DNA from: Craterostigma plantagineum
Taxonomy: Eukaryota; Streptophyta; Magnoliopsida; Lamiales; Linderniaceae
Direction: 5' to 3'
Assembly (NCBI GenBank): GCA_027422505.1
Contig: JAPQWV010000017.1
Span: forward strand, 18,601,501-18,665,500
DNA: 64,000 nt
Part shown: positions 44,422-54,935 of the stretch, in pieces
How positions within the stretch are numbered: the stretch's first letter is position 1
How the letters are laid out: each line of letters starts with the position of its first letter
The notes under the pieces: generated by a model
What the model was told of the DNA's origin: nothing
Seen by the model: the letters and a program-made list of their open reading frames with translations, nothing else
Databases searched by the model: none
Position numbers and translations under genes: made by a program

Positions 44422-45968
44422 TGTAACGACCCTCACTTTTAAAATAAAAATAATGGCGGATTTTCCACAACGATAACCACGGAAGACCCAATTAATAAAA
44501 ATCTTTCTGTAAAACACAATATATTACGGCGGAATAAAAGTATTTTACACGCGCACACGGTTCACACACGTCATATTTAACAGTCACACTCAAATAGAAT
44601 TTATTGACACACAGGACACACTGAAACCTCTCCACAGCTTACATTCATGTACCGCCTTGCCCTCAAAAGATCATTGAGCACCGCCACCAGCCTCATTAGT
44701 TTTGACATGTTTCCACATTGAGCTCGTCAGTACCTACAACACGTAAACGGAGCTCCTTGCCCAGTAGATGAAATAATGCATGATGCAATCGTGCACTCAA
44801 TCCCCAAACCCGATATCTCACATAATATGCAAGCTCTTTCTTTTCTCACGCTAATTTCTTATTTCTCAAATTAGGGCCCTAGGTTAGACTCGACACCTCG
44901 CATGCCAATCACAATAACGGTAGCCTACTCTGGAAGTTCACGCCAGGTCGCTTCTTCCGTATAATATATAAAACGGTCGCACCTCAGGAAGTTCACGCCC
45001 GGGTAGACAAAGCGTTCGCATCTATCTAGTTGACAGAACGCTCACACCTGCCTGCTGTCAAGTGTCATTTTGAGTACTAACCTCGACTCTTTAACGAGTC
45101 GCCAATCACAAAACCATCATCTACCCCACTTATCAAAGCGTCACCGTCTCCAATACGGCACACAATATATCAGTTCATCACCGATCAACACGGTCTGAAC
45201 TTCTCTTGTTCTAGTATGAAATGCACATGACAGATAAATGCATGATATACATAATTTATTTAAATCACATAAAAATATTCACATATTTCACGTAAAACAC
45301 GCAAGCTGGTCATTGCCGAAACCTAGAGTCGATCCGTCCTATATTCAAAGACTAGTCGTATACTACACGGAATATAATACATTCAAGCGTGTGTAGAAAT
45401 TTTAGTAATAACAAACCTAGGATATTAAAAACTTCCCAACAATCATCATAAGTGCCAAAAATTCCTAATATCAAAATCACTTAATCACCCATTAATAATG
45501 AAAACTCAAAAGTATAAGCCCATAGAAAACCCTAATTATATTCCATATATGTGTATAATGCCGAATTTATGCCTAAACTGGGAATATCAAGTTCAAATAG
45601 TATAATACACAAGACTTCTTAATGTCATAAAGCTTACTACTATCGAGATCCATCATAAGTGCACTCCATAACTTTGCTCATACTTATTTTAATTGTGGGT
45701 GTCCTTTTATGACATGGTAATTGGATTATATATCAATTATTGAGAAGGAACGTTTGTGACAAGGATTTCCTCACATTTAAGAAAATTATGTCAATTCGTT
45801 CCTATGTGCCATATATTATACTAGTTTCATATGTCCATCCTTATCTACCCATTAGTTATGATTAACAATATAAATATATATTTATACATGTATGTTTGTG
45901 GACATATATCCCCACGTAAACCCTTCATTGCCATTGAGACTTTTGGGGATTAATATTATTCATAATAG

Positions 45969-46000
<32 letters not shown>

Positions 46001-46539
46001 TGAACACAAACTATTACATATATACAACACAAACTTTTCTAACCTAGCCCATATATCCTACGAAACTTTGCTCCATTATTAGTGTACATATACATGTGTA
46101 TTTCCCTTGCTATTATACAACGTTTCATTCCTATCCATTAATCGTCTGGGCCTAGGTAATAATTTACTTTTGGGTCATATTATTTTAGTACTTACTTATT
46201 ATTGGGCTTTGATTCTTGAGCTAAAGCACTTAGGTTAAATATTATTTTCGATCACTTTCCTATTTGAACACATGTTCTTTTGGGCCATTCGAATATTAAT
46301 TCCTTTAATTCGAAGATTTGAATTCAAGATACTGTATTACAAATAATTTACTTTTGGGTCATATTATTTTAGTACTTACTTATTATTGGGCTTTGATTCT
46401 TGAGCTAAAGCACTTAGGTTAAATATTATTTTCGATTACTTTCCTATTTGAACACATGTTCTTTTGGGCCATTCGAATATTAATTCCTTTAATTCGAAGA
46501 TTTGAATTCAAGATACTGTCTTAATTTATGGGCATTACA
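44422..46539. mobile_element. Solo Gypsy-type LTR (2.1 kb) inside the Athila-like gag
   Basis: TGTAACGACCCTCAC..GGGCATTACA, 2118 bp, flanked by a perfect 5-bp duplication CAAGG (44417-44421 and 46540-46544). No internal retrotransposon sequence is present, so it is the product of LTR-LTR recombination. It shares ends and internal phrases (ACCTACAACACG, CCCAGTAGRTGAAATAATGC) with the solo LTR at 8698-16710. The last 370 bp contain a 184-bp tandem duplication. A TA microsatellite lies at about 45968-45996. Confidence 0.93.
46158..46525. repeat. 184-bp tandem duplication inside the solo LTR
   Basis: Copy 1 is 46158-46341 and copy 2 is 46342-46525. Both begin AATAATTTACTTTTGGGTCA and include TTGGGCCATTCGAATATTAA. 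They are nearly identical (one substitution seen, CGATCAC versus CGATTAC, plus the junction), so the duplication is recent. Confidence 0.95.
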
Positions 46540-47378
46540 CAAGGCGCTACTGAAAAGGTGCCCACAGCACGGGATGTCGAAGGCAGCTCAGATCAACCGA
46601 TTCCACGAGGGGCTTAATGACCAGACCGTTCACATGCTAGATGGAGCCACAGGAGGAGGACTCGTGAAGCTCAATGCGACCGACGCTTGGAATCTGATCG
46701 AGGATTATTCGAGGAATAGTTTTATGAGAGGTAACACGAGGATCAAGACGCCAGGCGTGTTCGGAGTTAGCGTGGAGACGGCCACTAATGCCAAGTTCGA
46801 GGCGCTCCAGCAACAAATCGCTGCGACGAACTCTCAGCTGCAGACGGTGATTGGCGCATAAGTTCCAAAGTCCGGGTAGACACAGGCCGTGAACGCTGTG
46901 GCCACCACCGCACCGACGCAGCAGACGCCTTACGTACCACTGTGCGGGATTTGTGGCGCAGCCCACGAGGCTGGAGCACGTCGACTACATGGGGAATTAC
47001 CAAGGTGGCCAGCGAAGTTACCAGTCCCGAGCACATCCCAACTTGGCGTATGGGAATCAGAATCATCAGCGGCAAGGACCACCGGGATTTCAACCCAGAC
47101 CGTCCGGTTTCCAAAACGGGGCGCCACGCCAATATCAGAACGCACCCGCCGGAGGATCCGGTGATATGAAGGAGATGAAGGATATGATGAAGACGCTCCT
47201 CACAAACTTCGGCAGCACCACCGCAGCCCACGAGAGTCGGATGACAAAGATGGATGAGTACATGGAGGCGAATGACATCCGTGCTCAGAATACAGACGCC
47301 TCGATCAAGAGGTTGGAGCAGCAAGTGGGGCAATTAGCAAAGCAAATGGCGGGGCGAAATCAAGGATCACTCCCATAA

Positions 47379-48190
47379 ATTAAGATTGTTGGACGAAAAT
47401 ACCCTCATAAAAGAATAGTTATGAAGTGGTATCCAGCGCGCATGAAGTGGTATCCAACGCAACATAACAGGAAGTGGTACTGTAGATCCATGAAGTGATA
47501 CTGTAGACCCATGAAGTGGTACTGGTGAACAGTGAAGTGGTACGGTAAATCCATAAAGTGGTACTGAGGAACAGAGAAGTGGTACAACATTTGTAGACCT
47601 ATGAAATGGTACTGCTGACCAGAGAAGAACTGGTACGGGAGACCCATGAAGTGGTACTGTTGACACAGAGAACTGATACAGCATTTTATAGACACATGAA
47701 GTGGTATTGTTGAATGGAGAAGTGGTACGGAAGAACTCTTACGTGTTTCTTGTGCAAATATTTACCCGATTTCTGCAGAAACACTTAAGAGATCTGCTGT
47801 ACCACTTCTCCGTTCAACATTACCACTTCATGGATCTAAAAAATGCTATAACACTTCTCTGTTCAACAGTACCACTTCATGGGTCTCCCATACCAGTTCT
47901 TCTCTGGTCAACATATCATTTCATGGATCTACAAATGTTGTACCACTTCTCTGTTCATCAGTACCACTACATGGAACTACCGTACCTCACTGTTCACCAG
48001 TTTCACTTCATGTACAGTCTATACCACTTCATGTACAGTCTATACCACTTCTTCATGGTTGCTTTGCACGTTTGAATAAGACGATGGCATGGTTCATAAT
48101 TTTTTTATTATGGGCAAATATGTCTTTTTCATGGATTAGGTCCTTATTTCTAAATGAAACTTCAATTTAGGGACTTGTATCTATTTGAAA
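47379..48190. mobile_element. Foldback element built from AAGTGGTAC repeats
   Basis: The left arm (about 47420-47735) holds about ten copies of (ATG)AAGTGGTACTG at intervals of 15-45 bp. The right arm (about 47795-48055) holds the complement CAGTACCACTTCAT in inverted order, with shared longer blocks such as CATTTGTAGA and its complement TCTACAAATG. Outside the right arm the text TTTCTAAATGAAACTTCAA matches the end of the related element at 60542-60925. All frames over it are simple Tyr-His-Phe-Met-type repeats, so it is non-coding. The left end abuts truncated gag; no TSD is visible. Confidence 0.75.
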
Positions 48191-48515
48191 CATAAACAGG
48201 GGAACTATAAAGCAAACTTATTAAATTGGCCTGAATCATAATTAACCGCATTGAATATACACGCCAAGAAAAATCACATCTCACCAAGGGACCAAAAAAC
48301 CTGAACATCGAAAAGAAGAACAACGATAAATTATTACATCAAACGCAAGCCCGCACCCGTTATTACGTACCCCAAAACAAAAGGTAAGGAAACCTTACAG
48401 CAAAGAGATACCAACACAAATCCAACCCAAATCAAATACGACATATACAAATACAAATTTACATTTAAATCAAAAACAACCGAGGAGAATAAACCCTTTC
48501 TGTTCCAAAATCTCC

Positions 48516-48809
48516 TTACACGGAGATTTTTTCCATAAGCATCTTAACGTGTTCCATGTACTCCCTAGCACGGCCCACTGCTTCAGCCTCAAGCTCGCCG
48601 ACCTGAACGCTGAGCCTCTCCTCAGCCTCCTCGGCGACGGCGACGCGCCGCCATGCTAGCTCGAGCTCCCTCTTCGCTGCTTCTTCTCTCTGTAAGCTGT
48701 TCTTCAGCTCTCTTTCGAGTTCTTGGTTCCTCTTTATGAGATGGGCTAGTGATGTGCTTTCATCGCTGTTTGTTTTGTTTCTTTGTAATAGAAACGTTGA
48801 TGAAGCCAT
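48516..48809 (-). CDS. LSU: LSU-like small coiled-coil protein (RESPONSE TO LOW SULFUR family)
   Basis: A single-exon frame of 97 residues starting MASSTFLLQRNKTN. After a variable N-terminus of about 25 residues, the rest is a continuous charged helix: LIKRNQELERELKNSL, then AWRRVAVAEEAEERL, then VGELEAEAVGRAREYMEHV, and LMEKIS at the end. The block WRR.xVAEEAEERL followed by ELEAE and a Tyr-containing tail is the recognisable LSU signature, and 90-100 residues is the family length. LSU proteins are small cytosolic/nuclear scaffold-like proteins induced by sulfur deficiency and other stresses (family knowledge). A TATA-like CTATAAAA on the minus strand (48946-48953) lies 137 bp upstream of the ATG. 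Codon use and the uninterrupted frame argue for a live gene. The 3' side is A-rich non-coding sequence to about 48200. Confidence 0.85.
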   Translation of the reverse strand: MASSTFLLQRNKTNSDESTSLAHLIKRNQELERELKNSLQREEAAKRELELAWRRVAVAEEAEERLSVQVGELEAEAVGRAREYMEHVKMLMEKISV

Positions 48810-48945
48810 AGTATGTATGTATGTAAGAGATTATTAAGGTTACTTTGTTTCTGGGCAATACGTTATACCATCAAGAAGGGCAATGGAAATGGATTGATGA
48901 TTATAGTGTGTGATTGCGGAGTTTGACGGAAGCTAAAGCAGGGGG

Positions 48946-48953
48946 TTTTATAG
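48946..48953 (-). promoter_or_regulatory. TATA-like box upstream of the LSU-like gene
   Basis: CTATAAAA on the minus strand, followed by a C/T-rich stretch, 137 bp before the start codon. The position is reasonable for a short 5' UTR of about 100 bp. Confidence 0.5.
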
Positions 48954-49743
48954 CTGTAGTTAGTAGACTTTTACGTGGGACTATACTAAATACTATATTA
49001 TTTATTCATATAACCGTAAAAAGAATGTATTTTATCTTATATGCGCGAAGAACAGTTCCTAATTTATGGCAGATTTCATGAGGACTCGCTCGTGCATAAA
49101 ATATTATGTAAATACATTTACATCATCGTCTTGACTTTTATCAGAAAGATTGATTCCTATCCTATGGCTCAATTACTTTAGAAAAACGCAAGTACGTCTT
49201 CAATTAGCGATCTTTATTCATTGATTAACATAAAAATAATTAAGAAAATTAGAAATCCCGTCGAATGATCAAACATGAAACGCTATAAATATAAAAATAA
49301 ATCTTCAGAGTTAAATTATTGTTATCATTATTATTATCGTTTCCGAACCGTATCATATATATGTATTGTATACACGGATAGCTTATTTGACTTTGATCCC
49401 TAAAAAAGGGAGCGTAGAAAACCTGTCTAGGTTCAATGCATTTTGTGTTCTCAAGCCAAACATGGAAGAGTATTGTATTTCTTCCCCAGTAGATGGCTCG
49501 TGTATCTGATAGAGAGACACGCCCCTTCACGACACTAAAAAGTTAACAAAAGTATATTAACTAATAAAAGATAATTATCCAGATAAAGATGATTTTTATC
49601 AGCTAAACATACAAAAAAATTGTAACAATAACATACATAAGAAACAATCTTAGAAATGTTACATGCATCAGCTCAAACAGGCCAAGAAATGTCCTTTTAT
49701 AGCGTTATTTTTAAGCTGATAAGGAGATACATTTTATATATGG
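48954..49743. other. Intergenic sequence
   Basis: AT-rich; the only frame (49249-49530, minus) has no recognisable domain and low coding character. I see no gene. The region beyond the TATA-like box may hold the remaining promoter of the LSU-like gene. Confidence 0.5.
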
Positions 49744-49850
49744 CGTAATTTAGGGAGTGTGGCATTATAGGGACGCATAATTTAGGTGGAGGCATTATTG
49801 GGACAGTAATCTTCGAAAAGTACGCATTTTTAGGACAATATACGCCCGAC

Positions 49851-51151
49851 TAGGGTTGCAAACGAATCGAATCGAGTCGCACAATATTCCATTCGTATTC
49901 GGATGACAATCGAATACGAATACGAATATTCAAATATTTAATCGAATCATAAACTCGATTCTTATTCGTATTTGGAAATATTCGAATTGAATATTTGAAT
50001 ACTCGAAATGGATTATATTTGAGTATTTCTCTCTATATTTAATAAAAAAAATAAATATTATTACATTTAAAATATATTTTCAAAGTATATATATTGAATT
50101 GTAATATATTATATATGAGTGTTACTATTTGCACCCCCTTTGAGGGTGAAAAAAATCTTGGAAATGGTAAAATTTCTTAAAATTTGGTTCTCTATCAATA
50201 ATAATGTAAGTTTTAATTTATTACATTTTATTTCATTAATGCAATTATTCAACGGAAATTATTTACACAATTTTAAATAAAATTAATTTTGTAATTTATG
50301 GTTGAAGTTAATTCTACTCTTACCACTTAGAAATAAACAAAATATCTAAATTTATAATTATTATTCTTTGATTTATTTTTAAAAATCTTTCCTATACCAC
50401 AAACATTTCATGTTAACCTACACAAATAGATTGAAGTAAAATAAAAACAAGATTAAAAAACTAGACATAAATTTATTTAATAAATGTGTAGAATTAAATA
50501 ATAGTTGTAAGGTGATAATTAAATTGCGTGAAAGAATTTAATAAATAGGTATAAAACCTTCAAAATTATCTACAGATCATAAATAAATAATGGAGAGGAG
50601 TAATTAGACATAATAACTAATAACTATCAGAAATAAAGATTGGATTGAAAGAACGGTATCTGCTCATATTGAAAATTGAACATTTTACTTTTTTTTAATA
50701 AATTTAGTGTTAGGGGGTTTATATATTAATTTTGGGGATGCGTATAGGATTTTCTCATCATATATTTTGTTTTTGATTTAACAATATAATCTTTAAGATA
50801 GTTTTGAATCAAAATATGCTATAAGTAATATATACCAAATGATATATTATATTTAAATAAATGGGCTTGTTGATGTCTAAGTTTGGGCTATAATATTTAT
50901 TTTGTGCTCTAATATTCTAATTCTTAATGGTTATTAAATTACAAATATTGATAATATATTAAAATTTATAAATATATATTAAATTATTCGAATCGAATAA
51001 TTCGATTAATATTCTAATCGAATATTGTGATTTCATATTTGTATTCGGATATTTCATGACTTAAAAAAATATTCTTATTCGTTTTCTAAATATCCAAATT
51101 CGAATCGAATCACGAATCGAACCAAAAAAGTTCGATTTGTTTGCAACCCTA
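49851..51151. mobile_element. Non-autonomous hAT element with TCGAATCGAAT-type ends
   Basis: A 1301-bp element starting TAGGGTTGCAAACGAA and ending TTTGTTTGCAACCCTA, nearly perfect inverted repeats. The flanks are CGCCCGAC (49843-49850) and CGTCCGAC (51152-51159), an 8-bp duplication with one mismatch. The subterminal parts are filled with ATTCGAATCG/ATTCGTATTCG words. The AT-rich interior has no coding capacity. Confidence 0.88.
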
Positions 51152-51315
51152 CGTCCGACCCGGTAATTTAACTCACATCAGCTGATGACTGATGTGTCAC
51201 AATTTATTATCCCATCTCCTAACGGCAATTTGAAGGGGAGAGGATAATAAATTGTGACATGTCAGCGGATTTAAGTCAAATTACCAGGGGGCATATATTG
51301 TCCTAAAAATACTTA

Positions 51316-51558
51316 CTACCTCCGTCCCACTAATTTTATCACATTTTACCATTTCGGGCGTCCCACTAATTTTATCACCTTTCCTTATTTAGCAAAAAAA
51401 CTATCACAAACAATCAATATAATAATATTAAATATTCTTAAAAGACGTTTCAAAATATACACTTTATTACCTTTTCATTGTACTATATTATTATAATAAT
51501 ACCACCTTAATATCCATACCCACCAAGATATGTGATAAAAATAACGGGACGGAGGTAG
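51316..51558. mobile_element. Stowaway-like MITE with TA target duplication
   Basis: A 243-bp element with ends CTACCTCCGTCCCAC and GGGACGGAGGTAG flanked by TA (51314-51315 and 51559-51560), the hallmark of Tc1/Mariner-derived Stowaway elements (usual terminus CTCCCTCCGTCCC). Confidence 0.88.
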
Positions 51559-51641
51559 TACTTTTCAAAAGTTATGTCTTTATAGGCTATAACGCCACCA
51601 CCTAAATTATGTCCCTATAATGTCACACCCCCTAAATTACG

Positions 51642-52501
51642 AGATCAAAAAATAATTAAGCTTTTATATATTTACATGTTTAATTTCGTACATCTCTAGT
51701 TAAACATACCCAACACGACAAATTGTATAGTGGACGAAATCAAAGAAGGAACAAGCATTTTCTGCCCGAGTAGAACCATGCACCGTGTATTCGAAAGAGA
51801 AAGAGACTTAAAGGATGCATTTGGATTCACGTATTTAACAAGAACAGCGTGATTTTAAATTACAAATTCCAAATTTATTTGATAACATTGGGATTTCAAA
51901 ATCTATATTTTGGGGAACAAGATTCATCTTCTTCAATTGGACAAAGATTACAGAACATTCTGGCCGAAACTCAAATCACAGGTGAATATGACTACTAATA
52001 TCCCAATCGATTGGAGCATTAAAAATCAGAAAGACATAAACAGAGCTAAGCTTGATATATATAAGCCTCGTACATTCCCAACCCAACCAAGTCTTACCTT
52101 CTGCGAAACTTCAATGTAATATATGATGGTACGATAAAGTAGTAGGTTGGCATAAACTAAGCTAACAAGCCTTTGCTATCAAGAAATGCGCACGTTTCTT
52201 CTTACGTGAACCATTATTTGCAGAAATTTATCATATATAAAAGTCTCACACACGCACCAAAGATCGTCCTCGCAGCAGAAGAGTCACAGTTTTAAGAAAA
52301 ATTAGCATCAACAAAACAATTCCACTGCTATATATTAACTCAGCTTTAATCGAAGAACAAAACATTCTTACCAGATAAACATACCAAGAATTAAAGTCAT
52401 TGTCTTTTTTACTCTTCTGACATTGTGCAAGCAGTATGTATCCTCATTCCTCACACAGAGACAATAATAATCAGATAGAGACTAAATAAGATATCCGATC
52501 A
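51642..52501. other. Intergenic sequence and 3' flank of the UPF0496 gene
   Basis: AT-rich with no convincing gene. The part next to 52501 probably includes the 3' UTR of the UPF0496 gene on the minus strand. Confidence 0.5.
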
Positions 52502-53698
52502 TCAAGAAAACATACCAATGTCGTCCTGATTCGAACCGTTACTACTAGGATAGTTGATAATCTTCCTCAAGATCAATGTCCTAGCCATCCTTGTCTCCTG
52601 AGAACACTTATCTGCATACTTGCTCAAATCCCTCACTTTCTTCACAAAACCTTCGACCTTCGCCTTGATTTCTTCCACCGAGAATGCTATCATTGCCTCG
52701 TCATCGCCCGTAATAGCAAACTCAGCGTCCCTAACCAACCCTTCGATCTCGACCCTCAATCTCTCCACAAGAGCCCTAATTCCATCCAAGTCCTTCACCA
52801 CAATGTAAGTCCCAAGCTGCATGGCTCCAACGACCTCCTTCTGGCCCTTCAAATCAACTTCGTACTTCTTCCAAATGGAATTCATCCACCGACCCATCGA
52901 GCCCAAGGGCACAGCCGCGGCGGCAGCCATGGCCGCCACCAAGGGAGGTGCAGAGACGGCGGCGGCAACCACTGAGCATATAAGCACGGTGGCAAAGGCC
53001 ACCACGAAGATGACGTTGCTGACCCTCCTCCAGCCCTTCATCTTCCCTAATTTGGCGTCGAGCTTCTTCTTCTTCGCGTGTAGTCTTGCCAGCATCCTCG
53101 TCTGATGGTCGTAGACTGAGTTGAAGGCTTTGGAGAATTCTTCCCCAAATGGATCGGCGACGAGGCTCAAACCCTTCAGCTCTTCTAGGGTTTTGGCGTA
53201 CTTGCCTTCGATTGCGGCGGCGGACCCAATTTGGGAATCTTCGGAGCGTTCCTCTTCGAACTTGTTGACCACGACGTTGATCAAGGACTCTATGTGCCCG
53301 GCGCGCCTGAGGCAGGAATCGAGGGAAGTGCAGAAATCTAGGGTCAGTAGGCTGTTGTGGAAGTAGTCGTCGACCAAATCGGACAATTCGGGGTTTTTCC
53401 AGACGTCCCTTTTGTTCTGTAGGATCATCTTCACCACCTCTTGGTTCATTTCGAACAGAGACTCGGCGACTTGAGAGAGGGACTCCAGCGAAAGCGCGCG
53501 CACGTCTAAGCCGACGGCGATGGAGTTTATGGCCTGGAAAGTGCGGAGCTGTACGGACGAGTCGAAGCTGCGGAGGGTTGGGTCGGCTTGGCACGCGGCT
53601 TCGTAGGAACTGAGATCGGCTGACGATGAGGTCAGGTTTGGAGGAATCGGCGGCGGATGGGTTTCGGGTCGTGTGGGTCGGCTTGTTCGGCTGCCCAT
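52502..53698 (-). CDS. UPF0496 (DUF677-type) family protein
   Basis: The start is set at the ATG at 53698 (MGSRTSRPTRPETHPPP), because the 107 codons upstream in the same frame are low-complexity, His/Thr-repeat text from a GT microsatellite and do not resemble the family. The resulting 398-residue protein has the UPF0496 layout: SYEAACQADPTLRSFDSSVQ near residue 31, a helical core with LVDDYFHNSLLTLDFCTSLDSCL (about 108-130), VADPFGEEFSKAF (180-192), a basic segment then a hydrophobic hairpin at about 226-268, and a C-terminal helical part. G2 with S6 is compatible with N-myristoylation (inference). Members are plant-specific, mostly membrane-associated, and generally uncharacterised. The coding end is uncertain: the bases at the end read ATTG|GTATGTTTTC, a good splice donor, so the last few codons to the TGA at 52502 could be intronic. 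Confidence 0.88.
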   Translation of the reverse strand: MGSRTSRPTRPETHPPPIPPNLTSSSADLSSYEAACQADPTLRSFDSSVQLRTFQAINSIAVGLDVRALSLESLSQVAESLFEMNQEVVKMILQNKRDVWKNPELSDLVDDYFHNSLLTLDFCTSLDSCLRRAGHIESLINVVVNKFEEERSEDSQIGSAAAIEGKYAKTLEELKGLSLVADPFGEEFSKAFNSVYDHQTRMLARLHAKKKKLDAKLGKMKGWRRVSNVIFVVAFATVLICSVVAAAVSAPPLVAAMAAAAAVPLGSMGRWMNSIWKKYEVDLKGQKEVVGAMQLGTYIVVKDLDGIRALVERLRVEIEGLVRDAEFAITGDDEAMIAFSVEEIKAKVEGFVKKVRDLSKYADKCSQETRMARTLILRKIINYPSSNGSNQDDIGMFS

Positions 53699-53871
53699 CT
53701 TGGGATAATCTGCTAACTGATCTGAGTGTTTTTTGAGGATTTGTTTTCGCTGATTGTTTTTTCTGCAATTTGGTTTATCTTGCGCGCTGAATCTTCTTCG
53801 GCGCTGTTGACTGTAGAAGGACGAAAAAGAACAACGCGGAAGAAGAAGTGAGAGGAGAGCAGTGTTTAGTG

Positions 53872-53897
53872 TGTATGTGTGTGTGTGTGTGTGTGTT
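53872..53897. repeat. GT microsatellite in the 5' leader of the UPF0496 gene
   Basis: About 13 GT units (CA on the coding strand). They lie about 175 bp upstream of the start codon and explain the Thr-His repeats in upstream frames. Confidence 0.9.
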
Positions 53898-54198
53898 TCT
53901 TTTTGTTGGTTTGTGAATGCTTTTCGATAATTAAAAAATAAAATGGTCGAAGGAAAGTATGCGTTGACTTGAGTTTGTTGAATTGTGGGAATCTTCTTGG
54001 GACTTTCCGAATGATGCAATAGCTTTCCTGGTAATTAGGTAGTTGGATGGGTTGAGTTGGATTAATTTCTCTATTTAAAGAAAATGTTGTATTTTGTTGA
54101 TTCATTGATGATAACTCGGGTGAAATTTGGGTCGAGTTTTGCCATCAAACTGGTATTTTATTACATGAGAATAGTTACAAATAATAGGAGGACATGAA

Positions 54199-54270
54199 GT
54201 CGTTGTAGTATAGTGGTAAGTATTCCCGCCTGTCACGCGGGTGACCCGGGTTCGATCCCCGGCAACGGCG
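54199..54270 (+). tRNA. trnD-GUC: tRNA-Asp (GUC anticodon)
   Basis: A 72-base cloverleaf. The acceptor stem GTCGTTG pairs with CAACGGC (one G-U), the D arm contains TAGTGGTAAG, the anticodon loop CTGTCAC has GTC at 54232-54234, and the T arm is CCGGGTTCGATCCCCGG. A box and B box (GGTTCGATCCC) are intact, there is no intron, and the sequence has the form of a plant nuclear tRNA-Asp. The 3' flank becomes T-rich (TTTTTT near 54280), suitable as a Pol III terminator. Confidence 0.97.
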
Positions 54271-54885
54271 ATTACATTTAATTTTTTATTAATTCACTTC
54301 GGCCAATTCTCATAAATGGGCTACAAGCTCATCCAAACTAATTTTAGCCCATTAACTAAAATATTCAATTTTTTTTTAAATATACTAGTTACACAATAAG
54401 CGCATGTTTTAATCGATGCTATAATATATAAATGCAGTTTATTTAGCGCAACTTAATATAGTAAATAGCGAGCCAACCAACTTCAATAGAATGTCATAAA
54501 AAACGGTTAATATGTTTTTTTATATATTTTTAGAGACAATATTTAATTATCTTCCTATCTAACTTGAAAATTAAATTACTACTTATATATATATATAAAG
54601 TAAGAAATCGGTAGGAAAATTTTGACGAAGACAACACAATTAAAACTATTTTACCCGAAAAAAAAAATGAAACTGGAAAGAACAACGGGTAAGATGAACA
54701 GTGGAGATGTTATGGTTATTAGAAGATATATAACGGAGGAGCATGTATTCTTTACAAGCATCATATATAGTAAAAGGTCGAATTACTCTAATATTCTGCT
54801 TATAACAAGGTTGGTTTGTAATTTCGATGAAAGCATTTTCCGCTTAGTTAGACATGCATGGAGGTTTTTAATATAGGTTGGAGAC

Positions 54886-54935
<50 letters not shown>

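Larger units (their letters stand above)
42045..47378 (+). mobile_element. 5' part of an Athila-like Ty3/Gypsy retrotransposon (LTR, PBS, gag), truncated
   Basis: It comprises a 5' LTR (42045-43516), a tRNA-Asp type primer site (TGGCGCCGTTTCCGAGGA, 43523-43540) and a gag frame (43941-47378) interrupted by a solo LTR at 44422-46539. TTTTTGGCGCCGTT beside the LTR is characteristic of Athila and Tat elements. After gag residues QGSLP at 47378 the sequence changes abruptly to the AAGTGGTAC foldback; protease, RT, integrase and the 3' LTR are missing. The left boundary cuts into a Copia fragment. Confidence 0.85.
43941..47378 (+). pseudogene. Athila-like gag, split by a solo LTR
   Basis: The opening MADHRVSVHEEEPSLQDLL is followed by the Athila gag pattern PPIENNNFELKHSWLQM, then SSDAIKLMLFPFSLKFRAKD, a TGA at 44253-44255 where the family has Trp, and ITTWEEMRAAFINHYFP in the same frame. 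The frame is split at 44422 by the solo LTR; just past the second target repeat it continues at 46545 with LLKRCPQHGM, RFHEGLNDQTV and the acidic helical segment. More stops follow at 46859-46861 and about 46880, then a shift into the Gln/Asn-rich part with a decayed zinc finger (CGICGA) and the coiled-coil end IKRLEQQVGQLAKQM. The codon phase matches exactly across the LTR once a single CAAGG is counted. Confidence 0.85.
49744..51641. mobile_element. Foldback MITE hosting a hAT element in one arm and a Stowaway in the other
   Basis: The outer arms are inverted: CGTAATTTAGGGAGTGTGG from 49744 matches the complement of CACACCCCCTAAATTACG ending at 51641. Inner blocks TTTTAGGACAATATACGCC and GGTAATTTAACTCACATCAG match the complements of GGGGGCATATATTGTCCTAAA and GTCAAATTACC on the right. 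Removing the hAT (49851-51151 plus its TSD) and the Stowaway (51316-51558) restores two continuous arms around AAATTGTGACA-type centre repeats, an element of about 340 bp. It is non-coding; the family is not assigned. Confidence 0.75.

Noticed and set aside
47367..48079. Frames with repeated YHFMDL-type text on both strands
   Set aside because: They arise from the AAGTGGTAC repeat words; the same words read in several frames give similar open text.
52854..53768. 304-codon minus-strand frame inside the UPF0496 gene
   Set aside because: It is an out-of-frame shadow (Arg/Pro-rich) of the UPF0496 coding sequence, which has family motifs in the other frame.
53699..54019. N-terminal extension of the UPF0496 frame by 107 codons
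   Set aside because: The upstream text is low-complexity, includes the CA-repeat translation and lacks family similarity; the Met at 53698 gives the expected length and a plausible myristoylation start.
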